Positions 10,425-18,808 of a DNA stretch of 64,000 nucleotides are shown here, one piece after another. Each line of letters begins with the position of its first letter. The stretch's first letter is position 1. Origin of the DNA: Methylomonas methanica MC09 (GTDB lineage Bacteria > Pseudomonadota > Gammaproteobacteria > Methylococcales > Methylomonadaceae); contig NC_015572.1 of assembly GCF_000214665.1 (NCBI RefSeq), positions 1,798,001-1,862,000 on the forward strand, in the 5' to 3' direction. Under the pieces are notes generated by a model that was not told the origin of the DNA, made no database searches, and worked only from the letters and a program-made list of their open reading frames with translations. Made by a program: the position numbers and the translations under genes.

Positions 10425-10798
10425 AGGGCTATTACAAGCGCCGATAGCACCAAGTCGACACATTTGCCGTGCCGGTGTGTGCTAATCGCGGTTCGGCTGG
10501 GACCCGCATGTTCTCGGCGGCGGTTTTCGCCAATACTTTTTCTAATACCTCACCCTCGATTGAAGTAATCGATCTCGATGAATCTGCCATTCAGGGAGCC
10601 AATCGCCACACCGTCAGCGAAATGTCGAGCGGGTCTATAACGTATTACATTTCATAAATTCTTCAGCTAAGCGTCACGCACTCTTAACCGTTGCACGATT
10701 AAATAACTGTTAACCAGTTCACGGCACTGGCGGCTTAAATCCTGTTTGGGGTGGCGGCCGCCTTTTTTCGGTTTCAACGTTGCAGAGGTAATTCGGTA
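10425..10798. other. Intergenic interval before the nuclease gene
   Basis: About 370 bases without a supportable gene; a 62-codon ORF at 10469-10657 lacks a ribosome binding site and family features. The interval probably contains the promoter for the nuclease-cohesin-nucleotidase run. I looked for tandem CTGTCAT-type Pho boxes and found no convincing pair. Confidence 0.5.
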
Positions 10799-13327
10799 AT
10801 GAGCAATAACCCTTCACTCGGCTTCCAGCGCTTGCTATTGGCCGCTTCAATCGGCCTATGCGGCACAGTGCAAGCGGCCACACCGGTATTCATCAACGAG
10901 TTGCATTACGATAATGTTAACGCGGATAGCGGTGAAGCCATAGAAATTGCCGGTCCGGCAGGTACGGACCTTAGCGGTTGGTCGATAGTGCTTTATAACG
11001 GTAGCGCCACGCAACTGAACCGGTACGGTACGATCAATTTATCCGGCGTTATTGCCGATCAATCCGGTAGCGGTTTCGGTACCTTGAGTTTCTCAGCCCC
11101 CGGCTTACAAAACGGCGCGCCGGACGGGGTGGCCTTGGTCGATGCCAGCAACGGCGTTGTACAGTTTTTAAGCTATGAAGGCAGCTTTACCCCTGTCGAC
11201 GGCCCGGCCGCCGGGATGGCGGGCACCGATATCGGCGTGGCGGAGACCGGTTCCACACCGGTGGGCTTTTCTCTGCAATTGACGGGTAGCGGCAGCCAGT
11301 ACGAAGATTTTACCTGGGGCAACGCTTCGGCTGAATCGTTTGGCAGTGTCAACACGGGACAGAGTTTTTCCGGCGGCAACGGCGGCGGTCAACCGCCCCT
11401 GTCGCAATGCGGACAACCGGCGATGCTGATCAGCGCCATTCAAGGCACCGGTGCCATCAGCCCGGTCAGCGGTACGGTACAGCATGTGGAAGCGGTGGTT
11501 ACCGCCAATTTCCAGGGCAGCGGCAACTTGAGCGGTTTTTTCCTGCAGCAAACGGAAGCCGATGCCGATCCGGCCACTTCCGAGGGCTTATTCGTGTTTT
11601 CCAATTCGCCGGTTAATGTCGGCGATCGCGTGCATGTGGTCGGCACGGTAACCGAGTTCAACCAGTTAACCGAGCTGAATAGTCTCACGTCGCTGGATGC
11701 GTGTAGTAGCGGCAATTCGCTGCCCGCGCCGGTCGAGGTGAATATGCCCTTCGATTTTGCGGCAAATAATCCGGAACAGTGGGAAGGCATGTTGATCAGC
11801 TTGCCGCAAACCCTGACCGTTACCGAAAACTATAATCTGGCGCGCTTCGGCGAATTGTTATTGTCGTCCGGCGGACGCCTGCTGACGCCCACCCAAATTG
11901 CCTTGCCGGGGCAAGCCGCCAGCGACGCGGCCGCCGGCAACGCCTTGAATCAATTGCTGGTGGACGACGGCTCCAACATTCAAAATCCGGACCCGGTGAT
12001 TTACCCGCAACCCGGCGACCTGAGTGCCGCCAATACGCTACGTAGCGGCTACAGTTTAACCGGTGCCACCGGGGTGTTGTCGTACGGATTCGGCGCTTAT
12101 CGTCTGGAACCGACCCAGGTGCTGAACTTCGTGGCGGATAACGCCAGACCGGCGCTGCCGTCCGCCGATGCTACGGCGGCGTTGAAAGTCGCCAGTTTCA
12201 ATGTGTTGAATTTCTTTAACGGCGACGGCCTGGGCGGTGGTTTTCCGACGGCGCGCGGCGCTAACACGCAACAGGAGTTCACGCGCCAGCGCGACAAAAT
12301 CGTCAAAGCCATCCACGAACTGAACGCCGATGTGCTGGGCTTGATGGAAATCGAAAACGACGGTTATGCGGCGACCAGCGCCATTGCCGATCTGGTCGCC
12401 GGATTAAACCAGCTGGCCGGTACCGCGCAATATGCCTTCGTCGATCCCGGCGTCAACAAAGTCGGCAGCGACGAAATCACGGTAGGCTTGATTTACCAAC
12501 CGGCCAAAGTGCGGCCGGTCGGATCGGCGGCGATATTGGATGAGGCGGTTGATCCGCGCTTTATCGATAATAAAAACCGCCCGGCTATCGCTCAGACCTT
12601 TCTGGACAGCCGCTCGAACAAGATGCTGACGATCGCCGTCAATCATCTGAAATCCAAGGGGTCGGCCTGCGATGACCTAAACGATCCGGATACCGGAGAC
12701 GGCCAGGGCAATTGCAACATCACCCGCACCTCGGCAGCCGAGGCCCTGGCCGCCTGGCTGTCGAACGACCCCACCCAAACCGACTCGCATAACGCCTTGA
12801 TTATCGGCGATTTGAATGCTTACGCTCAGGAAGATCCGATTACCGCCTTGAAAAACGCCGGTTACGTCAATCTGATAGAGACCCTGGTTGGCAATCAGAC
12901 CGCATATAGCTTTGTGTTCGACGGCGCTTCCGGCTATCTGGACCACGCGCTGGCGAATTCAAATTTGGCGGCGCAGGTTAAAGCGGTCGGCGAATGGCAT
13001 ATCAATGCCGACGAACCGAGGGCGCTGGATTACAACACAGAGTTCAAATCCGCCGCACAAATAGCCAGTTTTTACGCGCCGGATGCGTTTCGTTCGTCGG
13101 ACCACGATCCTTTACTGGTGCAAATGTTCGTGGCCGGCGATTTGGACAACGATGGCGATGCGGATAGTGCGGACGCCAGTCTGTTCCGCCAGCAACTGGG
13201 TAAATGTGGCGGTATGTCCGGCTTTAACGCCGAAGCGGATTACGACCATAGCGGTTGCGTGACCATGGCCGATTACCGGATCTGGTACGGGCATTACAAA
13301 ACCTACTTGGCCGGCAATACCAACTAA
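10799..13327 (+). CDS. Secreted ExeM/NucH-like nuclease with C-terminal dockerin-like module
   Basis: Probably degrades extracellular DNA. AGAGG lies 10 bases before the ATG at 10799; a 16-codon upstream extension is rejected because the signal peptide starts at this ATG. The 842-residue product has a signal peptide (about 1-26, ending VQA), a lamin-tail-like domain (about 28-175, FINELHYDNVNADSGEAIEI), a beta-rich middle region, and an endonuclease/exonuclease/phosphatase domain (about 460-775) with FNVLNFF, LGLMEIENDGY, NHLKSKGSACDD, GDLNAYAQEDPI and SSDHDPLL. The final 64 residues contain two calcium-loop/helix units, DLDNDGDADSADASLFRQQLG and DYDHSGCVTMADYRIWYG, typical of type I dockerins. 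The next gene encodes a cohesin-like protein. Confidence 0.9.
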   Translation: MSNNPSLGFQRLLLAASIGLCGTVQAATPVFINELHYDNVNADSGEAIEIAGPAGTDLSGWSIVLYNGSATQLNRYGTINLSGVIADQSGSGFGTLSFSAPGLQNGAPDGVALVDASNGVVQFLSYEGSFTPVDGPAAGMAGTDIGVAETGSTPVGFSLQLTGSGSQYEDFTWGNASAESFGSVNTGQSFSGGNGGGQPPLSQCGQPAMLISAIQGTGAISPVSGTVQHVEAVVTANFQGSGNLSGFFLQQTEADADPATSEGLFVFSNSPVNVGDRVHVVGTVTEFNQLTELNSLTSLDACSSGNSLPAPVEVNMPFDFAANNPEQWEGMLISLPQTLTVTENYNLARFGELLLSSGGRLLTPTQIALPGQAASDAAAGNALNQLLVDDGSNIQNPDPVIYPQPGDLSAANTLRSGYSLTGATGVLSYGFGAYRLEPTQVLNFVADNARPALPSADATAALKVASFNVLNFFNGDGLGGGFPTARGANTQQEFTRQRDKIVKAIHELNADVLGLMEIENDGYAATSAIADLVAGLNQLAGTAQYAFVDPGVNKVGSDEITVGLIYQPAKVRPVGSAAILDEAVDPRFIDNKNRPAIAQTFLDSRSNKMLTIAVNHLKSKGSACDDLNDPDTGDGQGNCNITRTSAAEALAAWLSNDPTQTDSHNALIIGDLNAYAQEDPITALKNAGYVNLIETLVGNQTAYSFVFDGASGYLDHALANSNLAAQVKAVGEWHINADEPRALDYNTEFKSAAQIASFYAPDAFRSSDHDPLLVQMFVAGDLDNDGDADSADASLFRQQLGKCGGMSGFNAEADYDHSGCVTMADYRIWYGHYKTYLAGNTN

Positions 13328-13381
13328 TCCGCAGCGATTTGCCAGCGCTCCATTTATAAACTCATTTTAGGAATGTATTGC

Positions 13382-13954
13382 ATGAAACCTCTACTCAAGA
13401 CTTTATTGCTGATTTTTGTCTGTCTTGCGAGCACGCTGAGTCAGGCGGCGGTAGTTTCGTTAAATCCAAACAACGCCAACATACACGTGGGTGAGCAGTT
13501 CGATGTCGCCGTATGGGTGCACGATGCCTTTGCTATCGATGCCGCGGACGAATTGTTGGGCTTTGGGTTTAACACCGAATCGAGCGGCACAGGCCAATTA
13601 CAGTTCATGGGCAGTACGATCAGCCCATTATTTGACGATGTCTCGGCGGCCCTCAACCTGGATGCGGCAGGCTTTGCGTTTCCGGGGTGGGATATCAATG
13701 CGATCGGTTCGTCTTTCTCCTTGGCTACTTTGCGCTTTCAGGCCCTGACGGCTGGGGATGTACTACTGACCGTGGGCAGTGATTTAGCGGATTTTAATCA
13801 AGGTTTGATTTTTCTCGGTCAAGGCAATTTGGCTATAGACGCCAGCCTGAATCTGCAGGTATCCGCAGTACCCATACCCACCACCGCCTGGATATTCATG
13901 TCGGGCCTGATTGCTCTGGGTGCCGTATCCCGTCGGCCAATAGCCGCTTGTTAA
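13382..13954 (+). CDS. Cohesin-like protein with PEP-CTERM-like sorting signal
   Basis: A putative surface scaffold, about 190 residues. ATG 13382 is preferred over 13373 because AGGA lies 9 bases upstream of it but touches the earlier ATG. Order: signal peptide (about 1-22, ending SQA), then a single beta-sandwich of cohesin-like type (about 24-150; SLNPNNANIHVGEQFDVAV, LLGFGFN, SLATLRFQALTAGDV), then a C-terminal tail VPIPTTAWIFMSG plus LIALGAVSRR. That tail has the proline motif, hydrophobic helix and basic end of exosortase-processed proteins. It lies 54 bases after the dockerin-bearing nuclease and 11 bases before the 5'-nucleotidase. Cohesin identity rests on pattern recognition. Confidence 0.72.
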   Translation: MKPLLKTLLLIFVCLASTLSQAAVVSLNPNNANIHVGEQFDVAVWVHDAFAIDAADELLGFGFNTESSGTGQLQFMGSTISPLFDDVSAALNLDAAGFAFPGWDINAIGSSFSLATLRFQALTAGDVLLTVGSDLADFNQGLIFLGQGNLAIDASLNLQVSAVPIPTTAWIFMSGLIALGAVSRRPIAAC

Positions 13955-13965
13955 GGAGTTAAACC

Positions 13966-15804
13966 ATGAAATTACATAAACTGGCCATCGGTATCGGCTT
14001 GGGACTGGGTTTGATCGGTCAGTGCCATGCCGACGAACACCGGCGGATGCACGAATCGAAACCGCATCACGAAGATCATCACAAGAAACACCCCAAAAGA
14101 CACCATCGCAACGTCACGGTAAAGATCGTGGCGTTCAACGATTTTCACGGGCAACTGGAGTCCCCCGGCAGTTTCCGCCAGGCGCCCGGCAGCCCTTCGT
14201 CGACGAATATTCCGGTAGGCGGCGTCGACTGGATGGCCGGTTATATCGACGACTTGAAAATGCGTAACCCCAACACCTTGGTTGTCTCCGCGGGCGATAT
14301 CATCGGCGCCACGCCGTTGGTCTCGGCGCTGTTTCACGACGAAGGCACTATTGAGACCATGAACCGACTGGGTCTGGATATCAATGCCGTGGGAAACCAC
14401 GAATTCGACGAGGGCAAGGATGAGTTGCTGCGCATGCAAAACGGCGGTTGCCATCCGGTGGATGAAAATACCTGTCGCGGTGCGGATGTCGGTACCCCGG
14501 TACCGTTCGAAGGCGCGCAATTCAAATTTCTGGCGGCGAACGTGATGGATACCGCAACCGGCAAGACTTTGTTTCCGTCCTACGAAATTAAAACCATCGC
14601 CGGGGCGAGAATCGCTTTTATCGGTATGACCCTAAAGGAAACCCCGACCATCGTCACGCCCAGCGGCGTGGCCGGCTTGGCGTTTACCGACGAAGCCGAA
14701 ACCGTAAACGCCTTGATTCCCAAACTGCGTAAACAGCGTGTAGACGCCGTCGTGGTCTTGATTCACCAGGGCGGAACGGTACCGGTAGCGCAAAGTGCCG
14801 CGACCATCAATCAATGCGAAGGCAATCTGGACGATTCGCCGCTCAAAGCCATCGTTAACCAATTGGACGATGCGGTGGATCTGGTGATTTCCGGCCATAC
14901 CCACCAAGCATACAATTGCCTGGTTGCCAATCGGGACGGCCGCTTGATCTCGGTCACCAGCGCCAATGCCCAGGGCAGGGTGCTAACCGATATCGATGTG
15001 GTAATCGACAAAGCCCACGGCGAAGTAACGGAGGTGGCGGCGCAAAATATCGTGGTCGACCGGGGAAATACCGCCATTACGCCGGACGCGACCTTGAAAG
15101 CCATCGTTGACAATTACAAAGCCATTGCCGAGCCGGTTGCGAACCGGGTAATCGGCAGTATTAGCGCCGACATGACCCGCAGCGGCAGTGCCGCCGGCGA
15201 ATCGGCGCTGGGCGACCTGATTGCCGATGCTCAGTTGGCAGCGACGCAGACCGCGGAGTTTGGCGGTGCTGTTGCGGCATTTATGAACCCCGGCGGTATC
15301 CGTGCCGACCTGAGTTTTGCGTCTAGCGCCGCCAACGAAGGCGACGGCAAGGTGACGTACGGCGAGGCCTTTACCGTGCAACCGTTCGGTAATAGTCTGG
15401 TGACCATAACCTTAAGCGGCGCACAACTGCATACCCTGTTGGAGCAGCAATTTACCGGCTGTACTCTGGAGTATCCGGCAAACGCGCCGGCCGCCGGCCA
15501 ACCGTTTAACCGGATTTTGCAGGTCTCTGAGGGTTTCAGTTACAGCTGGCGGGAAAAAGGCACCCCTTGCGATAACGTCGACGCCGCCAGCATCAAAATT
15601 AACGGCGAAGTGGTCGATCCTGCCGCCGGCTACCGGATTACCGTCAACAGCTTTCTGGCGGACGGCGGCGATCAGTTTTACGTGTTGAGCCATGGAACCG
15701 ACCGCCTGGGCGGTGCTTTGGATCTGGATGCGCTGGAAAGTTATTTCAATGCTAATCCGCTAGTGGGTCCGGGTTTGCAAGACAGGATTACGCTGTCGCC
15801 GTAG
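13966..15804 (+). CDS. Secreted 5'-nucleotidase / 2',3'-cyclic phosphodiesterase family enzyme
   Basis: Releases phosphate from nucleotides outside the cytoplasm (UshA/YfkN-type). AAGGAG stands directly upstream of the ATG. The 612 residues begin with a signal peptide (about 1-22) and a histidine-rich stretch (residues 21-47, ten His). The calcineurin-type metallophosphatase domain follows: FNDFHGQLE, SAGDIIGATP, GNHEFDEG and SGHTHQAY. The C-terminal nucleotide-specificity domain has NPGGIRADL, YGEAFTVQPFGN and FLADGGDQF. It has no dockerin and no C-terminal sorting signal. It is the last gene before a strong terminator and cotranscribed with the cohesin-like gene (11-base gap). With the nuclease it would complete DNA-to-nucleoside-plus-phosphate breakdown. 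Confidence 0.93.
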   Translation: MKLHKLAIGIGLGLGLIGQCHADEHRRMHESKPHHEDHHKKHPKRHHRNVTVKIVAFNDFHGQLESPGSFRQAPGSPSSTNIPVGGVDWMAGYIDDLKMRNPNTLVVSAGDIIGATPLVSALFHDEGTIETMNRLGLDINAVGNHEFDEGKDELLRMQNGGCHPVDENTCRGADVGTPVPFEGAQFKFLAANVMDTATGKTLFPSYEIKTIAGARIAFIGMTLKETPTIVTPSGVAGLAFTDEAETVNALIPKLRKQRVDAVVVLIHQGGTVPVAQSAATINQCEGNLDDSPLKAIVNQLDDAVDLVISGHTHQAYNCLVANRDGRLISVTSANAQGRVLTDIDVVIDKAHGEVTEVAAQNIVVDRGNTAITPDATLKAIVDNYKAIAEPVANRVIGSISADMTRSGSAAGESALGDLIADAQLAATQTAEFGGAVAAFMNPGGIRADLSFASSAANEGDGKVTYGEAFTVQPFGNSLVTITLSGAQLHTLLEQQFTGCTLEYPANAPAAGQPFNRILQVSEGFSYSWREKGTPCDNVDAASIKINGEVVDPAAGYRITVNSFLADGGDQFYVLSHGTDRLGGALDLDALESYFNANPLVGPGLQDRITLSP

Positions 15805-15839
15805 TTGTTTGACGTTTTGTTTTAAGGCCTGAACCTCAT

Positions 15840-15878
15840 GCCCGCCGGAATCACTCCTCCCCGGCGGGCTTTTTTTTG
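15840..15878 (+). terminator. Rho-independent terminator after the nucleotidase gene
   Basis: GCCCGCCGG (15840-15848) pairs perfectly with CCGGCGGGC (15861-15869) across a 12-base loop, followed by eight T residues. This is a textbook intrinsic terminator closing the nuclease-cohesin-nucleotidase unit. Confidence 0.92.
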
Positions 15879-15955
15879 CAACGGCAGGCGGAATGTATAG
15901 CCGAACCGGAAATTAGAGCGCGTTTGAGTGATGCGGGATTTGTGTGCAGGCTTAG

Positions 15956-16654
15956 CTATACGCCGTGCCGAATGTCGATACTGTCTTTCATGAAAATCAT
16001 GTATTCGGCAATGTGGCAGCAATGTTCGCCGCAGCCTTCCAGCACTTTCATCATATGCATCAGGGTCAGCGCCCGGCTGATGCGGCGGGCATCCTGAATG
16101 GCGAAATCAAACTGTTGTCGGATACCGTCCCGGAATTCGTTTTGACAATCCCGTTCACTCTCAAGCAGGCTGTAGGCCGGTTGTATGTCGTTTTTTTCCA
16201 GAACCAGAATTAGTCTGTCCAGCATGCTTTTCACCAGGTTGCCGAATTTGGAAATTTCCAGCAGCAGCGCGTGATTGGGATTGCTGGTGTCCGGGCCGAA
16301 TAGATACGCCACCAAGCCGGCAAAATCGACAATGTCGTTACCGATTTTTTCCAGCTCGACCGCTATTTTGGATATGGAAAGTAGGGTACGCAAATCGCTG
16401 GCTACCGGATTGCGGCGGGCCAGGATATTGAGTACCTCGCTATCGATGCTCACCTCGTATTGATCGACATTTTCATCAAGGCTTATCACCTGCTCGGCTA
16501 ATGCCTCATTACCCTCATCCAGCGCCTGCAGGGCTTGCGCCATTTGCCGGGTGACCAATTGCGTCATTTCGATGCTCAGCTTATGAACATGTTTGACTTC
16601 ATTGTCGAAACCGCGCACCAAGTGTTCAGTAGTATTAGACATGATCGGACTCAT
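15956..16654 (-). CDS. phoU: Phosphate-signalling protein PhoU
   Basis: Links the Pst phosphate transporter to the PhoR-PhoB system and restrains phosphate uptake. I use the ATG giving MSPIMSNTTEHLVRGF (232 residues, usual family length); a second ATG four codons in is equally possible, and the longer open extension lacks PhoU sequence. Two PhoU helical repeats are visible, with the metal-cluster motifs EKIGNDIVDFA in the first and LEGCGEHCCHIAEYMIFM in the second. No pst or pho genes flank it. It is convergent with the secreted nucleotidase operon, which fits a phosphate theme but does not prove coregulation. Confidence 0.95.
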   Translation of the reverse strand: MSPIMSNTTEHLVRGFDNEVKHVHKLSIEMTQLVTRQMAQALQALDEGNEALAEQVISLDENVDQYEVSIDSEVLNILARRNPVASDLRTLLSISKIAVELEKIGNDIVDFAGLVAYLFGPDTSNPNHALLLEISKFGNLVKSMLDRLILVLEKNDIQPAYSLLESERDCQNEFRDGIRQQFDFAIQDARRISRALTLMHMMKVLEGCGEHCCHIAEYMIFMKDSIDIRHGV

Positions 16655-16952
16655 CGGGAAAGTGATACAAACCTGAAACTTATAACAAAGTAGTGTTACA
16701 GAAATATGTCGACTGCTTAAGGCCGCGTTATCGTGGTTACCGGTGAACGAATCAAAGTCGGAGCGAAAACGCGGAATGGACCGATTTCCCAGTCGGCATA
16801 GTGGATCCCCGCCGAAAGCAATCGCCGTACTTTGGATAATTCTCGGCAACGTTAAATCAAAGTATCTCAATCAGCGTTGCTGAATCGGGTTAATTTCTGT
16901 ACCGAAAAAGTTACTTTCGCCTTCAATGAATAGACGTTTAGTTTATTAACAC

Positions 16953-16969
16953 TGTCCACTTTCTAGACA
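16953..16969. promoter_or_regulatory. Candidate upstream activator site for the mmoX promoter
   Basis: TGTC-N9-GACA forms an interrupted dyad about 114-130 bases upstream of the predicted mmoX start site, a typical distance for a sigma-54 activator. MmoR is the obvious candidate binder. Its recognition sequence is not known to me, so this is only a positional guess. Confidence 0.3.
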
Positions 16970-17056
16970 CTTATCGATCTCGTCAACGTAATTTCTCTGG
17001 TGGATTCAAGTTTTTAGTGCTTTGTTTTTATTGTGCTTTTTAGGGAATCTCATCCT

Positions 17057-17072
17057 TGGTACACATGTTGCT
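17057..17072 (+). promoter_or_regulatory. Sigma-54 (-24/-12) promoter of mmoX
   Basis: The sequence TGGTACACATGTTGCT matches the RpoN consensus TGGYACRNNNNTTGCW at every defined position. The predicted start site is about 17083, leaving a leader of about 110 bases before mmoX. sMMO operons of other methanotrophs are known to use sigma-54 promoters, and mmoR downstream encodes a sigma-54 activator. Confidence 0.9.
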
Positions 17073-17084
17073 TTAGTAGCCTCC

Positions 17085-17158
17085 GAGGTTGGCGCCGCTT
17101 GACAACTGAAAGCCAATTCAAGACGAAACGCTCTAAAACGCCGATTGGCGCCGACCTC
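17085..17158 (+). promoter_or_regulatory. Long stem-loop in the mmoX 5' leader
   Basis: Bases 17085-17096 (GAGGTTGGCGCC) pair with 17147-17158 (GGCGCCGACCTC) over 12 positions, with one G-U pair. The stem encloses 50 bases in which CTTGA/TCAAG (17098-17102/17118-17122) can form a second small stem. The main stem starts about three bases after the predicted transcription start. The Shine-Dalgarno GAGGAG (17183-17188) lies outside it. Likely roles are mRNA 5'-end protection or a regulatory leader. Confidence 0.7.
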
Positions 17159-17193
17159 TTTTATAAGATCTAACTACACAATGAGGAGTCAAT

Positions 17194-18777
17194 ATGGCTA
17201 TAAGTGCAGCAACAAAAGCCGCTACCGACGCGTTGGCCGCCAACCCGGCGCCAGTCAGCGTGGGCGCACAGGAGGTTCACAGATGGATGCAGAGTTTTAC
17301 TTGGGATTTTGATAAAAATCGAACCAAATATTCGACCAAATACAAAATGGCCAACGATACCAAGGAGCAATTCAAGCTGATCGCGAAAGAATATGCCCGT
17401 ATGGAATCGGTAAAGGACGAGCGGCAATTCGGTAGTTTGCAAGATGTATTGACGCGGGTAGACGCAGCCAACCGCGTGCATCCGAAATGGAACGAATCGA
17501 TGAAAGTGATTTCCAATTTCCTGGAAGTGGGTGAATACAATGCAATTGCGGCGACAGGCATGCTGTGGGATTCGGCTACCGCGCCCGAGCAAAAAAACGG
17601 CTACCTGGGCCAGGTGTTAGATGAAATTCGTCACACCAACCAATGCGCTTACATCAACTACTACTTCGCCAAACAAGGCCAGGATGCCGCCGGTCATAAC
17701 GATGCCCGCCGCACGCGGGCGATCGGGCCGCTGTGGAAAGGCATGAAACGGGTGTTTTCGGACGGTTTTATTTCCGGTGACGCGGTGGAATGTTCCATTA
17801 ACTTGCAATTGGTCGGCGAAGCCTGTTTTACCAATCCGTTGATAGTAGCCGTGACCGAATGGGCGTCCGCCAACGGTGACGAAATGACGCCGACCGTATT
17901 CCTGTCGATTGAAACCGACGAGTTACGCCACATGGCCAACGGTTATCAAACCGTGGTATCCATCGCCAACGACGAGGCCGCTTCAAAATATCTGAACACC
18001 GATTTGAACAACGCTTTCTGGACCCAGCAAAAATACTTTACACCGGTATTGGGCATGATGTTCGAGTACGGCAGCCATTTCAAGGTTGAGCCGTGGGTTA
18101 AAACCTGGAACCGCTGGGTGTATGAAGATTGGGGCGGTATCTGGATTGGCCGACTGGGCAAATACGGTGTCGAATCGCCCCGCAGCTTGCGCGACGCCAA
18201 AAAAGACGCCTACTGGGCACATCACGACTTGTTCTTGATTGCTTACGCCTTGTGGCCTACCGGTTTCTTCCGCTTGAGCCTGCCCACGCCCGAAGAAGCG
18301 GAATGGTATGAAGCCAACTATCCAGGCTGGTACGACATGTACGGCAAAGTCTATGACGAATGGCGTGCACGCGGTTGCGAGGATCCGAACAGCGGCTTTC
18401 TGCCCTTGCAATGGTTCATCGAAAACAATCATCCGATCTATATCGACCGGGTTTCTCAAGTCCCGTTTTGCCCAAGTTATTGCAAAGGCGAAAGTACTTT
18501 GCGGGTACTGGAGTACAACGGCAAAAAACATTCCTTCAGCGACCAATGGGGCGAAAGAATGTGGCTTTCAGAGCCCGAGCGCTATGAGTGCCAAAACATC
18601 TTCGAACAGTACGAAGGTCGCGAACTGTCGGAAGTCATTGCCGAAGGCTTTGGTGTGCGTAGCGACGGCAAGACTTTGATCAGCCAGCCGCACACCAATA
18701 AGGACGGCAAATTATGGACGCTGGACGACATCAAAAAGATTAACTGCGTGTTTTCCGATCCAGTGAAAGCCCTGTAA
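17194..18777 (+). CDS. mmoX: Soluble methane monooxygenase hydroxylase, alpha subunit
   Basis: Carries the non-heme di-iron site that oxidises methane to methanol with O2 in the cytoplasm. The 527 residues match the Methylococcus capsulatus (Bath) protein closely enough that residue numbers coincide. Iron ligands Glu114 (EVGEYNA), Glu144 and His147 (DEIRHTNQC), Glu209 (LVGEACFT), Glu243 and His246 (TDELRHMA) are all present, as are Cys151 and the gate residue Thr213. The ATG is preceded by GAGGAG. First gene of mmoXYBZDC, under the sigma-54 promoter at 17057. No sign of damage. Confidence 0.99.
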   Translation: MAISAATKAATDALAANPAPVSVGAQEVHRWMQSFTWDFDKNRTKYSTKYKMANDTKEQFKLIAKEYARMESVKDERQFGSLQDVLTRVDAANRVHPKWNESMKVISNFLEVGEYNAIAATGMLWDSATAPEQKNGYLGQVLDEIRHTNQCAYINYYFAKQGQDAAGHNDARRTRAIGPLWKGMKRVFSDGFISGDAVECSINLQLVGEACFTNPLIVAVTEWASANGDEMTPTVFLSIETDELRHMANGYQTVVSIANDEAASKYLNTDLNNAFWTQQKYFTPVLGMMFEYGSHFKVEPWVKTWNRWVYEDWGGIWIGRLGKYGVESPRSLRDAKKDAYWAHHDLFLIAYALWPTGFFRLSLPTPEEAEWYEANYPGWYDMYGKVYDEWRARGCEDPNSGFLPLQWFIENNHPIYIDRVSQVPFCPSYCKGESTLRVLEYNGKKHSFSDQWGERMWLSEPERYECQNIFEQYEGRELSEVIAEGFGVRSDGKTLISQPHTNKDGKLWTLDDIKKINCVFSDPVKAL

Positions 18778-18808
18778 TCATTTCAACCATTGTTAAGGAA
18801 ACAAGCTT

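Noticed and set aside
10469..10657. 62-codon plus-strand ORF before the nuclease gene
   Set aside because: No ribosome binding site or recognisable domain; codon pattern unremarkable.
10425..10798. Pho box upstream of the nuclease gene
   Set aside because: No tandem CTGTCAT-like pair at 11-base period was found.
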